A DNA stretch of 64,000 bases from Gryllotalpicola ginsengisoli DSM 22003 (lineage in GTDB: Bacteria > Actinomycetota > Actinomycetes > Actinomycetales > Microbacteriaceae). The notes under the pieces were generated by a model. That model searched no databases, was not told the origin of the DNA, and saw only the letters and a program-made list of their open reading frames with translations. Position numbers and translations under genes: made by a program. Below are positions 55,355-63,263 of this stretch, in pieces; the first letter of the stretch is position 1; the number at the start of each line of letters is the position of its first letter. The stretch covers positions 186,001-250,000 of the forward strand of contig NZ_AULK01000005.1 in the NCBI RefSeq assembly GCF_000419445.1. The letters are read 5' to 3'.

Positions 55355-55361
55355 GCGCCCC

Positions 55362-55367
55362 AGGGTA
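55362..55367 (-). promoter_or_regulatory. -10 box of the three-gene membrane operon (leaderless)
   Basis: Minus-strand TACCCT with 7 nt to the ATG at 55354. Confidence 0.5.
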
Positions 55368-55396
55368 GCAAGGCGCCTCGCCGACCCTCGGGATTG

Positions 55397-55849
55397 CTAT
55401 GCGGTGAGCGGGGCGGCGAGCACCATGACGTCCATCCGGCCGGATTGCACGGTCACGCCGTCCTGGTTCGCGAGGGTGAGCTGCCGCTCGAGGATGCCGT
55501 ACTCGCCCGAGCTCGTGGGGCGCGCGGAGAGGATCTCGACCGTGCAGGTCAGGGTGTCGCCGATGAAAACGGGCGCGGCAAACTTCCACTGGTCGATGCC
55601 GAGCAGCGCGACGGCGCTGCCCTCGAACACTCCGGTGCGCGCGATCAGGCCGAGGCAGAGCGAGGCGCCGAGCATGCCGTGCACGATGCGCTGCCCGTAG
55701 CGGGTGCGCTTGGCGTACTCGGCGTTGGTGTGCACCTCGTTGTTGTCGTTCGTCCACGCGGCGAACTGGTAGACGTCGGCTTCCGTGATGGTGCGGCCGG
55801 GGGTCGTGAACGTCTGTCCCGCGTGGAAGTCGGGGAGGTAGAGGGGCAT
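55397..55849 (-). CDS. MaoC-like hot-dog hydratase
   Basis: 150 residues. GRTITEADVYQFAAWTNDNNEVHTNAEYA contains the hydratase 2 motif with the catalytic Asp and His positions (N-D-x-N-x-x-H), followed by RIVHGMLGASLCLGLIARTG (quoted in parts). Such proteins hydrate 2-enoyl thioesters, but the partner pathway is not visible here. TAGCCT lies 6 nt before the ATG, again leaderless. Alone between the pilus genes and the membrane operon. Confidence 0.87.
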   Translation of the reverse strand: MPLYLPDFHAGQTFTTPGRTITEADVYQFAAWTNDNNEVHTNAEYAKRTRYGQRIVHGMLGASLCLGLIARTGVFEGSAVALLGIDQWKFAAPVFIGDTLTCTVEILSARPTSSGEYGILERQLTLANQDGVTVQSGRMDVMVLAAPLTA

Positions 55850-55855
55850 GCGGTC

Positions 55856-55861
55856 AGGCTA
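55856..55861 (-). promoter_or_regulatory. -10 box of the MaoC-like gene (leaderless)
   Basis: Minus-strand TAGCCT with 6 nt to the ATG at 55849. Confidence 0.5.
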
Positions 55862-55874
55862 CCGGCCGCCGCGG

Positions 55875-56582
55875 CTACGACCCGTTGCCGACGAGCACGT
55901 AGATGTAGCCGGCGACGGTGGCGCTGCCGGAGGACGAGGTGCCGGAGGACGAGCCATCCGTCGCGGCCGCGGCCGCTTTCTGCACATCGAGCTTGTCGAC
56001 CAGGAAGAGCCGCGGGCCGTCTTGCTGCACGGCCTGGGTGAAGTCCATCAAGCTCGCGTAGTCGCCGGAGGCGGCGAGCGTGACCGGCAGCAGCAGGAAG
56101 TTGGACGTCGTGATCGACGGGTCGGTGGTCAGCGGCGGGGCGACGGCGGCGGCGGTCGCGTTAGCGGTGGGCGCCGGCGTGGCCGTGCTGCTCGCCGTGC
56201 CGGACGAGGCGGCGGTCGATCCGGCGGCGGACTGCGGCGCGTATGCCGTCGGCTCGCCGACCGTGATCGAGGTGAGCGTCGTGTGCGTCGACGAGGCCTG
56301 CGACGACAGCTGCCGCACGAAGTCGGTGACCTCGGGCTCTCCCGGCACGGAGGCCTGCAGCGTGGCGAGCTGCTGCTTGAGCTCGCCGATCGAGGCGTAG
56401 TCCTTCTTGAGCTTGGCGAGCTGCACCTGCGAGGCCTGCAGCTGCTGCTGCGCGGCGGTCTTCTGCTCGTCGGCGGTCGCCGCCTGGTCGAGCTGGGGTG
56501 AGATGCCGACGAGCCACGCCAGCACGGCGACGGCGACGGCCATGACGACTCCGCCGAGGATCCACAGTCGGTTCGAGTTCAT
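55875..56582 (-). CDS. Type IV pilus assembly protein PilO-like
   Basis: 235 residues: a cytoplasmic start, one membrane helix (about 7-25), a coiled coil (about 31-75, AATADEQKTAAQQQLQASQV) and a C-terminal alpha/beta domain (LLPVTLAASGDYASLMDFTQ). Residues 112-158 are a Ser/Thr/Ala-rich insert not usual in PilO. It forms the alignment complex with PilN and PilM. Called by position and layout; sequence similarity is low. Last gene of the cluster; only 5 bp after pilN. Confidence 0.78.
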   Translation of the reverse strand: MNSNRLWILGGVVMAVAVAVLAWLVGISPQLDQAATADEQKTAAQQQLQASQVQLAKLKKDYASIGELKQQLATLQASVPGEPEVTDFVRQLSSQASSTHTTLTSITVGEPTAYAPQSAAGSTAASSGTASSTATPAPTANATAAAVAPPLTTDPSITTSNFLLLPVTLAASGDYASLMDFTQAVQQDGPRLFLVDKLDVQKAAAAATDGSSSGTSSSGSATVAGYIYVLVGNGS

Positions 56583-56587
56583 GGCGG

Positions 56588-57481
56588 TCACTGCTTTCCG
56601 GCGAAGCGGCCCGAGAAGGCCTGGTCGGTGAGGGAGAGGGTGATGGTGGTGGTCCAGGACCCGGAGGCGGTGGCGGTCGAGGCATCGCCGGTGGCCTGGG
56701 TGCCGGCGGCGGCCCCTGCGCTGCCGCTCGTGATCGCTCCGGCTACCGCGTCGGCGTAGCCGGGCAGCTTCTGCATCGCGTCGAGCGCGTCGGCGATGGC
56801 GGTCTCGCTGCTTGCCGAGACGGTCAGGGTGACGGTCGCGGCGCGGCTCGGCGAGAGCGGGGCGGCGTCTTGGCTGACGGATGCCGTGGGCGAGGCGGTC
56901 TCGCCGCTGATCGCCGTCACCTGGACGCCCGAGGGCAGCACCCCGTCGATCTTCGCGAAGTACGCCTTCCAATCGATCTCGGTCGCGGCGCCCACGCGCT
57001 GGGCGCTCTGGGCGAGCGCGACCTGGCTCTGCACGGAGCGCACGGACGCATACCTCGCCTGCTGGGCGACGACGGATGCGTTCTCGGACTGCACCTCGGC
57101 GAGTTCGCTCTGCGCCCGCTGCGCCAGCACGTAGGTGCCGGCGGTGGCGCCCCCGGCGAGCAGGACGACGGCGACCAGCACCAGGAGCACGAGGTTGCGC
57201 GCCTGGCGGGCCTTGCCGACGGCGGCGACCTCGGGCGGCAGCAGGAAGGCGCGCGGGGTGCCGCCGATCACGAGATCGTCGGCGCGCGCGGCCCGGGTGA
57301 GGGTGAGGCGCGGGCCCTTGGCGGGCTTGGCGGGCTTGGGGGCGCGGGGCTTCCGCTCGGGGGCTTCCGGCGCGGCGGGGGCGACGGACTTGGTGCGGCG
57401 GCGTCGGGCAGGGGCATCCGTCTCGATCGGGTGCGCCTCGAGCAGCTCGGTCAGCGGGGTGGGCAGGTCGGAGGCGGTCAT
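56588..57481 (-). CDS. Type IV pilus assembly protein PilN-like
   Basis: 297 residues, longer than the usual ~190-220. Residues 1-75 are a basic Pro/Ala/Lys-rich cytoplasmic extension; RAFLLPPEV (about 78-86) stands where the PilM-binding INLLP motif lies; the membrane helix is about 96-118; a coiled coil and a Ser/Thr/Ala-rich ferredoxin-like domain follow. Overlaps pilM by 4 nt (ATGA). Assigned by order pilM-pilN-pilO and architecture. Confidence 0.82.
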   Translation of the reverse strand: MTASDLPTPLTELLEAHPIETDAPARRRRTKSVAPAAPEAPERKPRAPKPAKPAKGPRLTLTRAARADDLVIGGTPRAFLLPPEVAAVGKARQARNLVLLVLVAVVLLAGGATAGTYVLAQRAQSELAEVQSENASVVAQQARYASVRSVQSQVALAQSAQRVGAATEIDWKAYFAKIDGVLPSGVQVTAISGETASPTASVSQDAAPLSPSRAATVTLTVSASSETAIADALDAMQKLPGYADAVAGAITSGSAGAAAGTQATGDASTATASGSWTTTITLSLTDQAFSGRFAGKQ

Positions 57482-58527
57482 GCGGCGCTCCCCAGGGCGA
57501 GGCCCACGGCGACCGACAGGGTCGAGCGGGCGTCGGAGAGCTGCTGCGCGTCGACCGATTTGGCGACCGAGACGTTGGTCAGCGGGTCGCCGAAGGAGAC
57601 GGGCAGGCGGGTGACGTCGGCGAGGCCCTTGAGGAAGCCGGGCAGTGCCGCTCCCCCGCCGGTCACGACGATGCTGCGCACCGGCGAGTCGGGGTGCACG
57701 TTGGTGAAGTAGTTCACCGTGTTGCGCAGGCTGGCGAGGATCTCGTTGCCGACGTCGTAGATCACCTGCACGGCGCGGTGCTCCTCCACCGTGGCGACCT
57801 GGGCGGCGAGGCCGAGGCGGCGCTTGACCCGCTCGGCCTCGTCGGCCGGGATCTCGAGGCGCTGCGCCAGGGCTGAGGTGAGGTCGGAGCTGCCGGAGGG
57901 GATGATGCGCACGAACTTCGGCACGCCGTCGACGGCGATCACGACGGTCGTCGCCGAGGCGCCGAGGTCGACGACGGCGACCGGTCCGGTGGGCTCGGTG
58001 CGGGAGACGAGCGCGCGCACCAGGGCGAAGGGGATCAGATCGACGTTCTCAGGCGCGAGACCGGCGGACTGGGCCGCCTTGACGTTGTCGAGCACCGCCT
58101 CCTTCACGGCGGCGATGAGCAGGCCGTGCACGACCGGGCCGCCCTCGCCCTCCCCTTCCGAGACCGGGTAGAAGTCGAGCAGCGCGTCGCCGACGGGCAC
58201 GGGCAGCAGATCCTGCACCTGGTAAGGCAGGGTCTCGCGGATGCGCTTCAGCGGCGCCTTCGGCACCGTGAGGTCGCGGGCGAGCACGCGCTGGTTGCCG
58301 ACCCCGAGCACGACCTTCTTGCTCTTGAAGCCGGCGCGGGCCCAGAGCTGCTTGAGCGCGGTGGCGACGGTGTGCGGTTCGCTGACCTCGCCGCGGGCGA
58401 CGGCCCCTTCGGGCAGTTCGAGCTCGTGGTAGCGGTGCAGCACCGGGCGGCCCTTTCCGTTGTCGGTCAGCTCGACCGCGCGCAGCGCGTCGCTGCCGAT
58501 GTCGACTCCGACGATCGTGTGTGACAT
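57478..58527 (-). CDS. pilM: Type IV pilus assembly ATPase-fold protein PilM
   Basis: 349 residues, actin-like fold of the FtsA/PilM family. MSHTIVGVDIGSDALRAVEL is the phosphate-1 motif, VAVVDLGASATTVVI the phosphate-2 motif and SIVVTGGGAALPGFLKGLAD the adenosine motif. It is a cytoplasmic ring that binds the PilN tail. 18 bp after pilD. Confidence 0.93.
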   Translation of the reverse strand: MSHTIVGVDIGSDALRAVELTDNGKGRPVLHRYHELELPEGAVARGEVSEPHTVATALKQLWARAGFKSKKVVLGVGNQRVLARDLTVPKAPLKRIRETLPYQVQDLLPVPVGDALLDFYPVSEGEGEGGPVVHGLLIAAVKEAVLDNVKAAQSAGLAPENVDLIPFALVRALVSRTEPTGPVAVVDLGASATTVVIAVDGVPKFVRIIPSGSSDLTSALAQRLEIPADEAERVKRRLGLAAQVATVEEHRAVQVIYDVGNEILASLRNTVNYFTNVHPDSPVRSIVVTGGGAALPGFLKGLADVTRLPVSFGDPLTNVSVAKSVDAQQLSDARSTLSVAVGLALGSAA

Positions 58528-58545
58528 GGTCTGTGCTCCTTCGGG

Positions 58546-59376
58546 TCAGGCGTTCAGACCGAACAGGGAGAGATAGGAGGAGGCGAGCTGGGCGCCGAAC
58601 ACGACGCCCACCCAGGCGCCGAGCAGCATCCAGGGGCCGAAGGGGATGCCGCTCTTGCGGCCCGCGCGGCGGGCGAGGAGCAGCACGACGGCGAACAGGC
58701 CGCCGAGCAGGAAGGCGCTGAACGCGCCGACCACGAGCTGGGCGAGGCCGAGGTGGCCGAGGTAGAGGCCGAGCACGCCGGCGAGCTTCACGTCGCCGAA
58801 GCCCATGCCGCGGGGCGAGGCGAGCGCGATGGCGACGTAGAGGACGAACAGGGCGGCGCCGCCGACGAGCAGGCTGATCAGGTGCGCTGAGTCGTGGGTG
58901 AGCACGGATGCCGCGGCCAGCAGCACCCCGCCGACCAGGTAGCTCGGCAGCACGATGCGGTTCGGCAGGGTGCGGGTGTCGAGGTCGATCAGCGCGAGAG
59001 CGATCGAGACCGCCGCGAGGTACAGGAACGCGAGGAGCTCGAGGATCGAGGCGGTGAGGTGCGAGGCATCCGTCGCCTGCCAGCGCGTGAGCGCGACCCA
59101 GGCGGCCACGCCCGCGAAAGCCAGCCCCGTGCCCAGCTCGACGAGCGGGTAGCGGGAGCTGATCGGCTCGGCGCAGGTGCGGCATTTGCCACGCAGCATG
59201 AGCCACGACAGTAGCGGGATGTTGTCGTAGGACCGGATCTGCTGTCCACAGCGGGGGCAGGCGCTCGGCGGGTTGACCACGCTGAGGCCGGCCGGCACGC
59301 GGTAGACGACGACGTTGAGGAAGGAGCCGATGAGGCTGCCGAAGATTCCGAGGGCGAGGGCGGGCATGGTGATCAT
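58546..59376 (-). CDS. pilD: Prepilin peptidase / N-methyltransferase PilD
   Basis: 276 residues, polytopic. The N-terminal methylation domain keeps two zinc Cys pairs (CPRC at 40-43, CRTC at 65-68). The catalytic Asp residues are in ALIDLDTRTLPNR (about 131) and GMGFGDVKLAG (about 195). It cuts the leader before residue F/I of the prepilins encoded upstream and methylates the new N-terminus. Overlaps the 666-residue prepilin-like gene by 4 nt. Confidence 0.94.
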   Translation of the reverse strand: MITMPALALGIFGSLIGSFLNVVVYRVPAGLSVVNPPSACPRCGQQIRSYDNIPLLSWLMLRGKCRTCAEPISSRYPLVELGTGLAFAGVAAWVALTRWQATDASHLTASILELLAFLYLAAVSIALALIDLDTRTLPNRIVLPSYLVGGVLLAAASVLTHDSAHLISLLVGGAALFVLYVAIALASPRGMGFGDVKLAGVLGLYLGHLGLAQLVVGAFSAFLLGGLFAVVLLLARRAGRKSGIPFGPWMLLGAWVGVVFGAQLASSYLSLFGLNA

Positions 59377-61373
59377 CCCCTCGTGTCGAATCGGGACGTC
59401 TCAGTGGCCGTCACCGTGGTGATCGGGACACCGGGGCCGGTCGGGTAGGCGAGGGCGCCGGGCACGTCCATCTCGTAGTAGACGACCTCGGGCGAGTTGC
59501 CGGTGGTCGACTTGCCGACGTACACCTCGCCGTTGAACGGGCCCGCGTTGTTATCGACGTTCCACGAGCAGGGTGTGAAGAAGAAGCTGCGGACGTCGTC
59601 GGTGGTCGTGAAGTGGTTGGTCGCGGTGATGTCGGCGTAGCCGGCCGGGCGCGAGGCGTTGCAAACAGGGCTGTGGTAGCCGTTGCCGTACGCGTCGACG
59701 CCGTCCGGGTACTGCCAGGTGACGGTCTGCGTGCTCGAGGAGGGCAGCTTCCCGTCGGTCGGCACGATGGCATAGAACTGGTGCACACCGTTTGCGGAGT
59801 CGATGGTCGTGTTGCCGCCGAAGTCGAAACCGGACTGGCTCATCACGACCACATCGCCGTGCAGGTTCAGGTCGGAGAGCTTCAGCGGGCTGCTTCCGCA
59901 GTTCGTGAAGACCACGATGCTCTTGCCGGTCAGGGCGCTGATCGCCGCGGAGTTCGTCGAATCGGACGTGGAGCAGCTCGGCGCCGTCACGAGGTGCCAG
60001 CCGGCGTCGAGCCAGGGCTGGAGGGAGGCGGTGTCGCTTCCGATGGCCGGCAGGGACTCCTTCTGCGGCGCGACGACCGTCGTGTTCGTCGGGTAGTTGA
60101 GCGCCGTCGGGATCTGAGAGGCGTCGAAGCCGACGGTGCCGCCCGGGCAGGGCTTCAGTGTGACGTTCCCGCTCGCGCCGCAGGTGGAGGCCGGCTCGCC
60201 GATGCGGCTCAGCGACAGCGCCTGGTTCCCGGCGACGGCGACGTAGCCGCCGACGACGTGGCCGGTGCCCGTCGTGCTCGCCGTGGACACGAGGCCGCCG
60301 CCGGTCGAGCGGACGTTGCCGTATACCGCGGTGCTGTTGCTGTTTAGGGTCACGTCGCCGGAGGCCTGCACGTCGCCCGCGACGGAGTCGCCAGAGTCGA
60401 CGGTGACGGTGCCGCCGAAGCTCGTGACCGAGCCGCAGCCGGTGGATGCGGCGGAGCAGTTGCCGACCGAGTGGCCGATCTCGATGTTGCCGTTGGTCAC
60501 CAAGGACCCGTCGACGGCGGCGCCGGCGAGAGTGAGGTTCGGCTGGTTGTACAGCATGAGGTTCTGGCCGATCTCGACGTTCCCCGTCGAGGTGAAGGTG
60601 CCCGACCAGACGCTGCCCTTGACGTTGCACGGATGCTCGAGGTTCACGTTGCCCTGGGCGTAGATGCTGCCCTCGATCGGGTGAGCGGTGCCGCCCGTGG
60701 TGCAGGAGACGTCACCGTTGCTGTAGACGTCGGCACTCGTTCCCCCCGTCGGGTCGATCGTGGTCGCGCCGTTGGTCAGGGTGATGCTCGCGTCGCTGAA
60801 GACGGACTTGTCGATCGCGGCCGAGTTGTCGTAGCTCGTGTTGACGTCGAGCGCGACGACGGCGGTGACGGAGCGGGTGTCGCCGGAGGACTGGCCCGCG
60901 ACGCCCTTCGCGATCGCGGTCCCGGTCGAGTCGACGACGGCCTTCACAGGCGGGTCGCCGACCGCGTCGAACTGAAGGAAACCGCCGACGCAGGACGCGA
61001 GCTCGGCGCCGGCCGCGTCGTAGTAGTGCACGGTGGCGGAGTAGCTCGTCTTGTAGTTGACGGTGTCGGATTCCGCGACCGAGGCGTCGTAGCTGTGGGA
61101 AGCGCTGCACGGCAGGCGATTGGCGAGCGGAGCGCCCGTGTCGCCGATCGTGGCGAGGATGTCGTTGATGCCGGAATCCGCTGCGGCCCGCGACTGGGTC
61201 GACGCGCGTGTGGAGGTCGAGAATCCCACCGCGTGCACGGCGGCGCCGGCAAGCGTGAGGCTGACGATCACGACGACCGAGAAGATCACGATGACGCTGG
61301 GCAGCGCGAAGCCGTCGCTGTCGGCGAGGCGCCGCATGATGAGCGGGCTGCGGGGATTCCGGGTGCGGGTCAT
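59373..61373 (-). CDS. Large prepilin-like protein, possible pilus tip or adhesin (PilX-like)
   Basis: 666 residues. A class III signal-like start has DSDG before FALPSVIVIFSVVVIVSLTL (cleavage expected after Gly21), but position +5 is Ser instead of Glu. After the helix a very long extracellular part follows, with periodic short segments such as GNVNL, GNVEIGQN, GNIEIGHS and GDVTLNSN that suggest a bactofilin-like or beta-helix stack (about 230-420). It has several Cys in the C-terminal half (TFCG-type pairs as in CGASGNVTLKPCPGG). It lies between minor prepilins and pilD, so a tip or adhesin role is likely (inference). Confidence 0.8.
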   Translation of the reverse strand: MTRTRNPRSPLIMRRLADSDGFALPSVIVIFSVVVIVSLTLAGAAVHAVGFSTSTRASTQSRAAADSGINDILATIGDTGAPLANRLPCSASHSYDASVAESDTVNYKTSYSATVHYYDAAGAELASCVGGFLQFDAVGDPPVKAVVDSTGTAIAKGVAGQSSGDTRSVTAVVALDVNTSYDNSAAIDKSVFSDASITLTNGATTIDPTGGTSADVYSNGDVSCTTGGTAHPIEGSIYAQGNVNLEHPCNVKGSVWSGTFTSTGNVEIGQNLMLYNQPNLTLAGAAVDGSLVTNGNIEIGHSVGNCSAASTGCGSVTSFGGTVTVDSGDSVAGDVQASGDVTLNSNSTAVYGNVRSTGGGLVSTASTTGTGHVVGGYVAVAGNQALSLSRIGEPASTCGASGNVTLKPCPGGTVGFDASQIPTALNYPTNTTVVAPQKESLPAIGSDTASLQPWLDAGWHLVTAPSCSTSDSTNSAAISALTGKSIVVFTNCGSSPLKLSDLNLHGDVVVMSQSGFDFGGNTTIDSANGVHQFYAIVPTDGKLPSSSTQTVTWQYPDGVDAYGNGYHSPVCNASRPAGYADITATNHFTTTDDVRSFFFTPCSWNVDNNAGPFNGEVYVGKSTTGNSPEVVYYEMDVPGALAYPTGPGVPITTVTATETSRFDTRG

Positions 61374-62080
61374 GGTGTGGGGGTGGGGGTCGCGGTCGGC
61401 AGGGGGTAGCACTGGTCGGGGCCGGTTCCGGTGGCGGTGATCTTGCGGGGCATGATCACGTTGGGAACGAGCACGAGTGCGGTGGATCCGTTCGTGATCT
61501 TGAAGTTCAGGTCCAGCTCGCCGTCGTGCGAGTTGAAGACGAGCGTGGAGCCGTCGGCGGGCTCGATGTTCTCGCCCAGGAGAGTCCAGCTGACGCCCGA
61601 CTGCGAGACGTTCGGCTCGAGGTGGTGGGACCCCGACCAGGTGAAGCCGGCGGGGTCGTCGATCATGGAGTCGGAGCTCGCCTCGACGATGGTCTTGGTG
61701 GTCGGCGAGTAGTACCAGGCCATGCACTTCCAGGTGATGTCGCCGCCGCTCGTGCCCATCGCGACGCGCGCGCGAAGCAGCTCGCCGTTCGCGTCGACGG
61801 TCGAGAGGATGCCGTCGTCCGAGACCGCGACGGAGTCCGTCGGCTCGGGACCTGGGGCGGCGTTGCGCACGCCCTCCTCGACGCTCTTCGAGATCAGCTG
61901 ACCCGTCGTCGTCGCATCGGAGAAGTCGGTCGTGACGTGTTGAGTGCGGAACATGCTGATCAGGATTCCGGCGGCGAGGGAGAGGACGAGCACGCCGAGC
62001 ATGGTCGCGATGATCATCTCGACCAGAGTGAAGCCGCTGTCGTCTCCGGGGCGGAGACGGTCGCGGGAACTGCACTCCAT
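61370..62080 (-). CDS. Minor prepilin, PilW-like
   Basis: 236 residues. Prepilin motif DDSG-FTLVEM with cleavage after Gly16 and Glu at +5 (residue 21), then a hydrophobic helix IIATMLGVLVLSLAAGILIS. The C-terminal domain is beta-rich with few conserved features. Together with the PilV-like and PilX-like proteins it probably forms the priming complex of the pilus. Overlaps the PilX-like gene by 4 nt; 2 bp after the PilV-like stop. Confidence 0.86.
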   Translation of the reverse strand: MECSSRDRLRPGDDSGFTLVEMIIATMLGVLVLSLAAGILISMFRTQHVTTDFSDATTTGQLISKSVEEGVRNAAPGPEPTDSVAVSDDGILSTVDANGELLRARVAMGTSGGDITWKCMAWYYSPTTKTIVEASSDSMIDDPAGFTWSGSHHLEPNVSQSGVSWTLLGENIEPADGSTLVFNSHDGELDLNFKITNGSTALVLVPNVIMPRKITATGTGPDQCYPLPTATPTPTP

Positions 62081-62082
62081 GC

Positions 62083-62502
62083 TCAGTCCTCGCTTGTCAA
62101 TTGGATGCGGGCGGTGGCTTCGGCCAGGTGCTGGGTGGCGCCCTGCCGGCCGACCCAGACGCTGTAGGTGACGACGGCCGGGTAGAGGCTGGGGCAGTCT
62201 TGGGTGAAGACCCGGTGGATCGTGAGCACGGTTCCGCGGGGATCGGTGACCTGCAGGCCGTTGAGGTCAGCGGCCCAGGTCTTGAGTGCATTGCAGGTGT
62301 TGGGGATGTCGATCTGCGCCTGGTCGAGCTCGCGGTCGACGATCTGCGACGCGGTCGAGGTGTCGACGTTGTTCGACGCGGTGCGCATCGACAGGGTGAG
62401 CACCGGAAGGATCGCGACGGCCAGAACGGCGAGCAGCATCATGGCGACGAGGACGTCGATGAGGCCGATGCCCCGTTCGTCGTCCTGCGAGGATGCGGTC
62501 AC
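62083..62502 (-). CDS. Minor prepilin, PilV-like
   Basis: 139 residues. Prepilin motif ERG-IGLIDVLVAM with cleavage after Gly11; +5 is Asp16 in place of Glu, and +1 is Ile. The helix VLVAMMLLAVLAVAILPVLTL follows in parts. Asp at +5 keeps the charge. It follows pilA by 85 bp after a perfect 34-bp palindrome. Confidence 0.84.
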   Translation of the reverse strand: MTASSQDDERGIGLIDVLVAMMLLAVLAVAILPVLTLSMRTASNNVDTSTASQIVDRELDQAQIDIPNTCNALKTWAADLNGLQVTDPRGTVLTIHRVFTQDCPSLYPAVVTYSVWVGRQGATQHLAEATARIQLTSED

Positions 62503-62530
62503 GATCGCCTATTCCTGGTCTTGATGTCCG

Positions 62531-62564
62531 GTTGCGGGGCAGGGCGGCCGCCCTGCCCCGCAAC
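62531..62564 (-). terminator. Perfect palindrome after pilA
   Basis: GTTGCGGGGCAGGGCGG followed at once by its reverse complement (17 + 17 bp, no loop in the DNA). It lies 23 bp after the pilA stop and should stop most transcripts, so pilA is made in excess over the minor pilins. Confidence 0.85.
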
Positions 62565-62587
62565 GATCGAAACTCGTACTACTCAGT

Positions 62588-63088
62588 TCAGGGCGCCGTG
62601 GGGCACGTGGCGCCGCCCGTCGGCGCGGTCGTTCCCACACCGGTCGAGTCGGATGCGTAGAAGACTTTGCCGGTCGTGGACTTACCGGTGATGCAGAAGT
62701 TGCTGCCAGAGGTGGCGTATGCCAGGAACGACGTGTTCGAGCTGAGAGTGGCTCCCGCGTCCTTGAAGGTGTCGGTGGGCGCCGTAGTGACGCTAGCGGG
62801 GTATGCGGTGGGAGCCACGGCGACAGAAGCGACAGTCTGCCCAGTGGGAAGATCGCCTGCGTTCGTCTCGAGGCTGACGAGCGCAGTCTTGAGATTCGTC
62901 ACATCGGTCTGGACGGCCGAATCCTTCGCGTTCTTCTGAACGCCGAGGTACACGGGGATCGCGATCGCGGCGAGGATGCCGATGATGATCACGACGACGA
63001 GGAGCTCGATCAGGGTGAAGCCCTTCTCGCTCTCCTGGAGCAGCCCATTGCGGCGAGCGTTGAGCTTGCCCATGAGACGGAAATACAT
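62588..63088 (-). CDS. pilA: Type IV major pilin PilA
   Basis: 166 residues. Class III leader of 23 residues ending SEKG, cleavage before Phe24, Glu28 at +5, and the assembly helix FTLIELLVVVIIIGILAAIA. The C-terminal domain is Ser/Thr/Ala-rich with two Cys (FCITG and TCP) that could form the disulphide loop. AAAGGA lies 7 nt before the ATG. Its position between pilC and the minor pilins, with a terminator after it, fits the main subunit. Confidence 0.92.
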   Translation of the reverse strand: MYFRLMGKLNARRNGLLQESEKGFTLIELLVVVIIIGILAAIAIPVYLGVQKNAKDSAVQTDVTNLKTALVSLETNAGDLPTGQTVASVAVAPTAYPASVTTAPTDTFKDAGATLSSNTSFLAYATSGSNFCITGKSTTGKVFYASDSTGVGTTAPTGGATCPTAP

Positions 63089-63263
63089 GGCGTAGTCCTT
63101 TGGTCGGTAGGAGCTGTGGATGCCGACGGAGCAGAAGTAAACCTCCGTCTGAAGTTGAGACTATGTACTGCCGATTGATCGGGTAATCCCAACAACGGGG
63201 GTGATTTTCGGCCCCGAATCCCCAGATCAGGGCACATTTCTACCCCAACTGTGGGGGTACCGA
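63089..63263 (-). other. pilC-pilA intergenic region
   Basis: 175 bp, more A/T-rich than its surroundings. It contains the likely pilA promoter, but no box pair is good enough to call. CCCCAACTGTGGGG (63243-63256) is a small hairpin after pilC. Confidence 0.4.

Noticed and set aside
61374-62075. Extension of the large prepilin-like protein to 900 residues
   Set aside because: The extra part is out of frame with the real PilW-like gene. The ATG at 61373 overlaps the PilW stop and directly precedes the prepilin motif.
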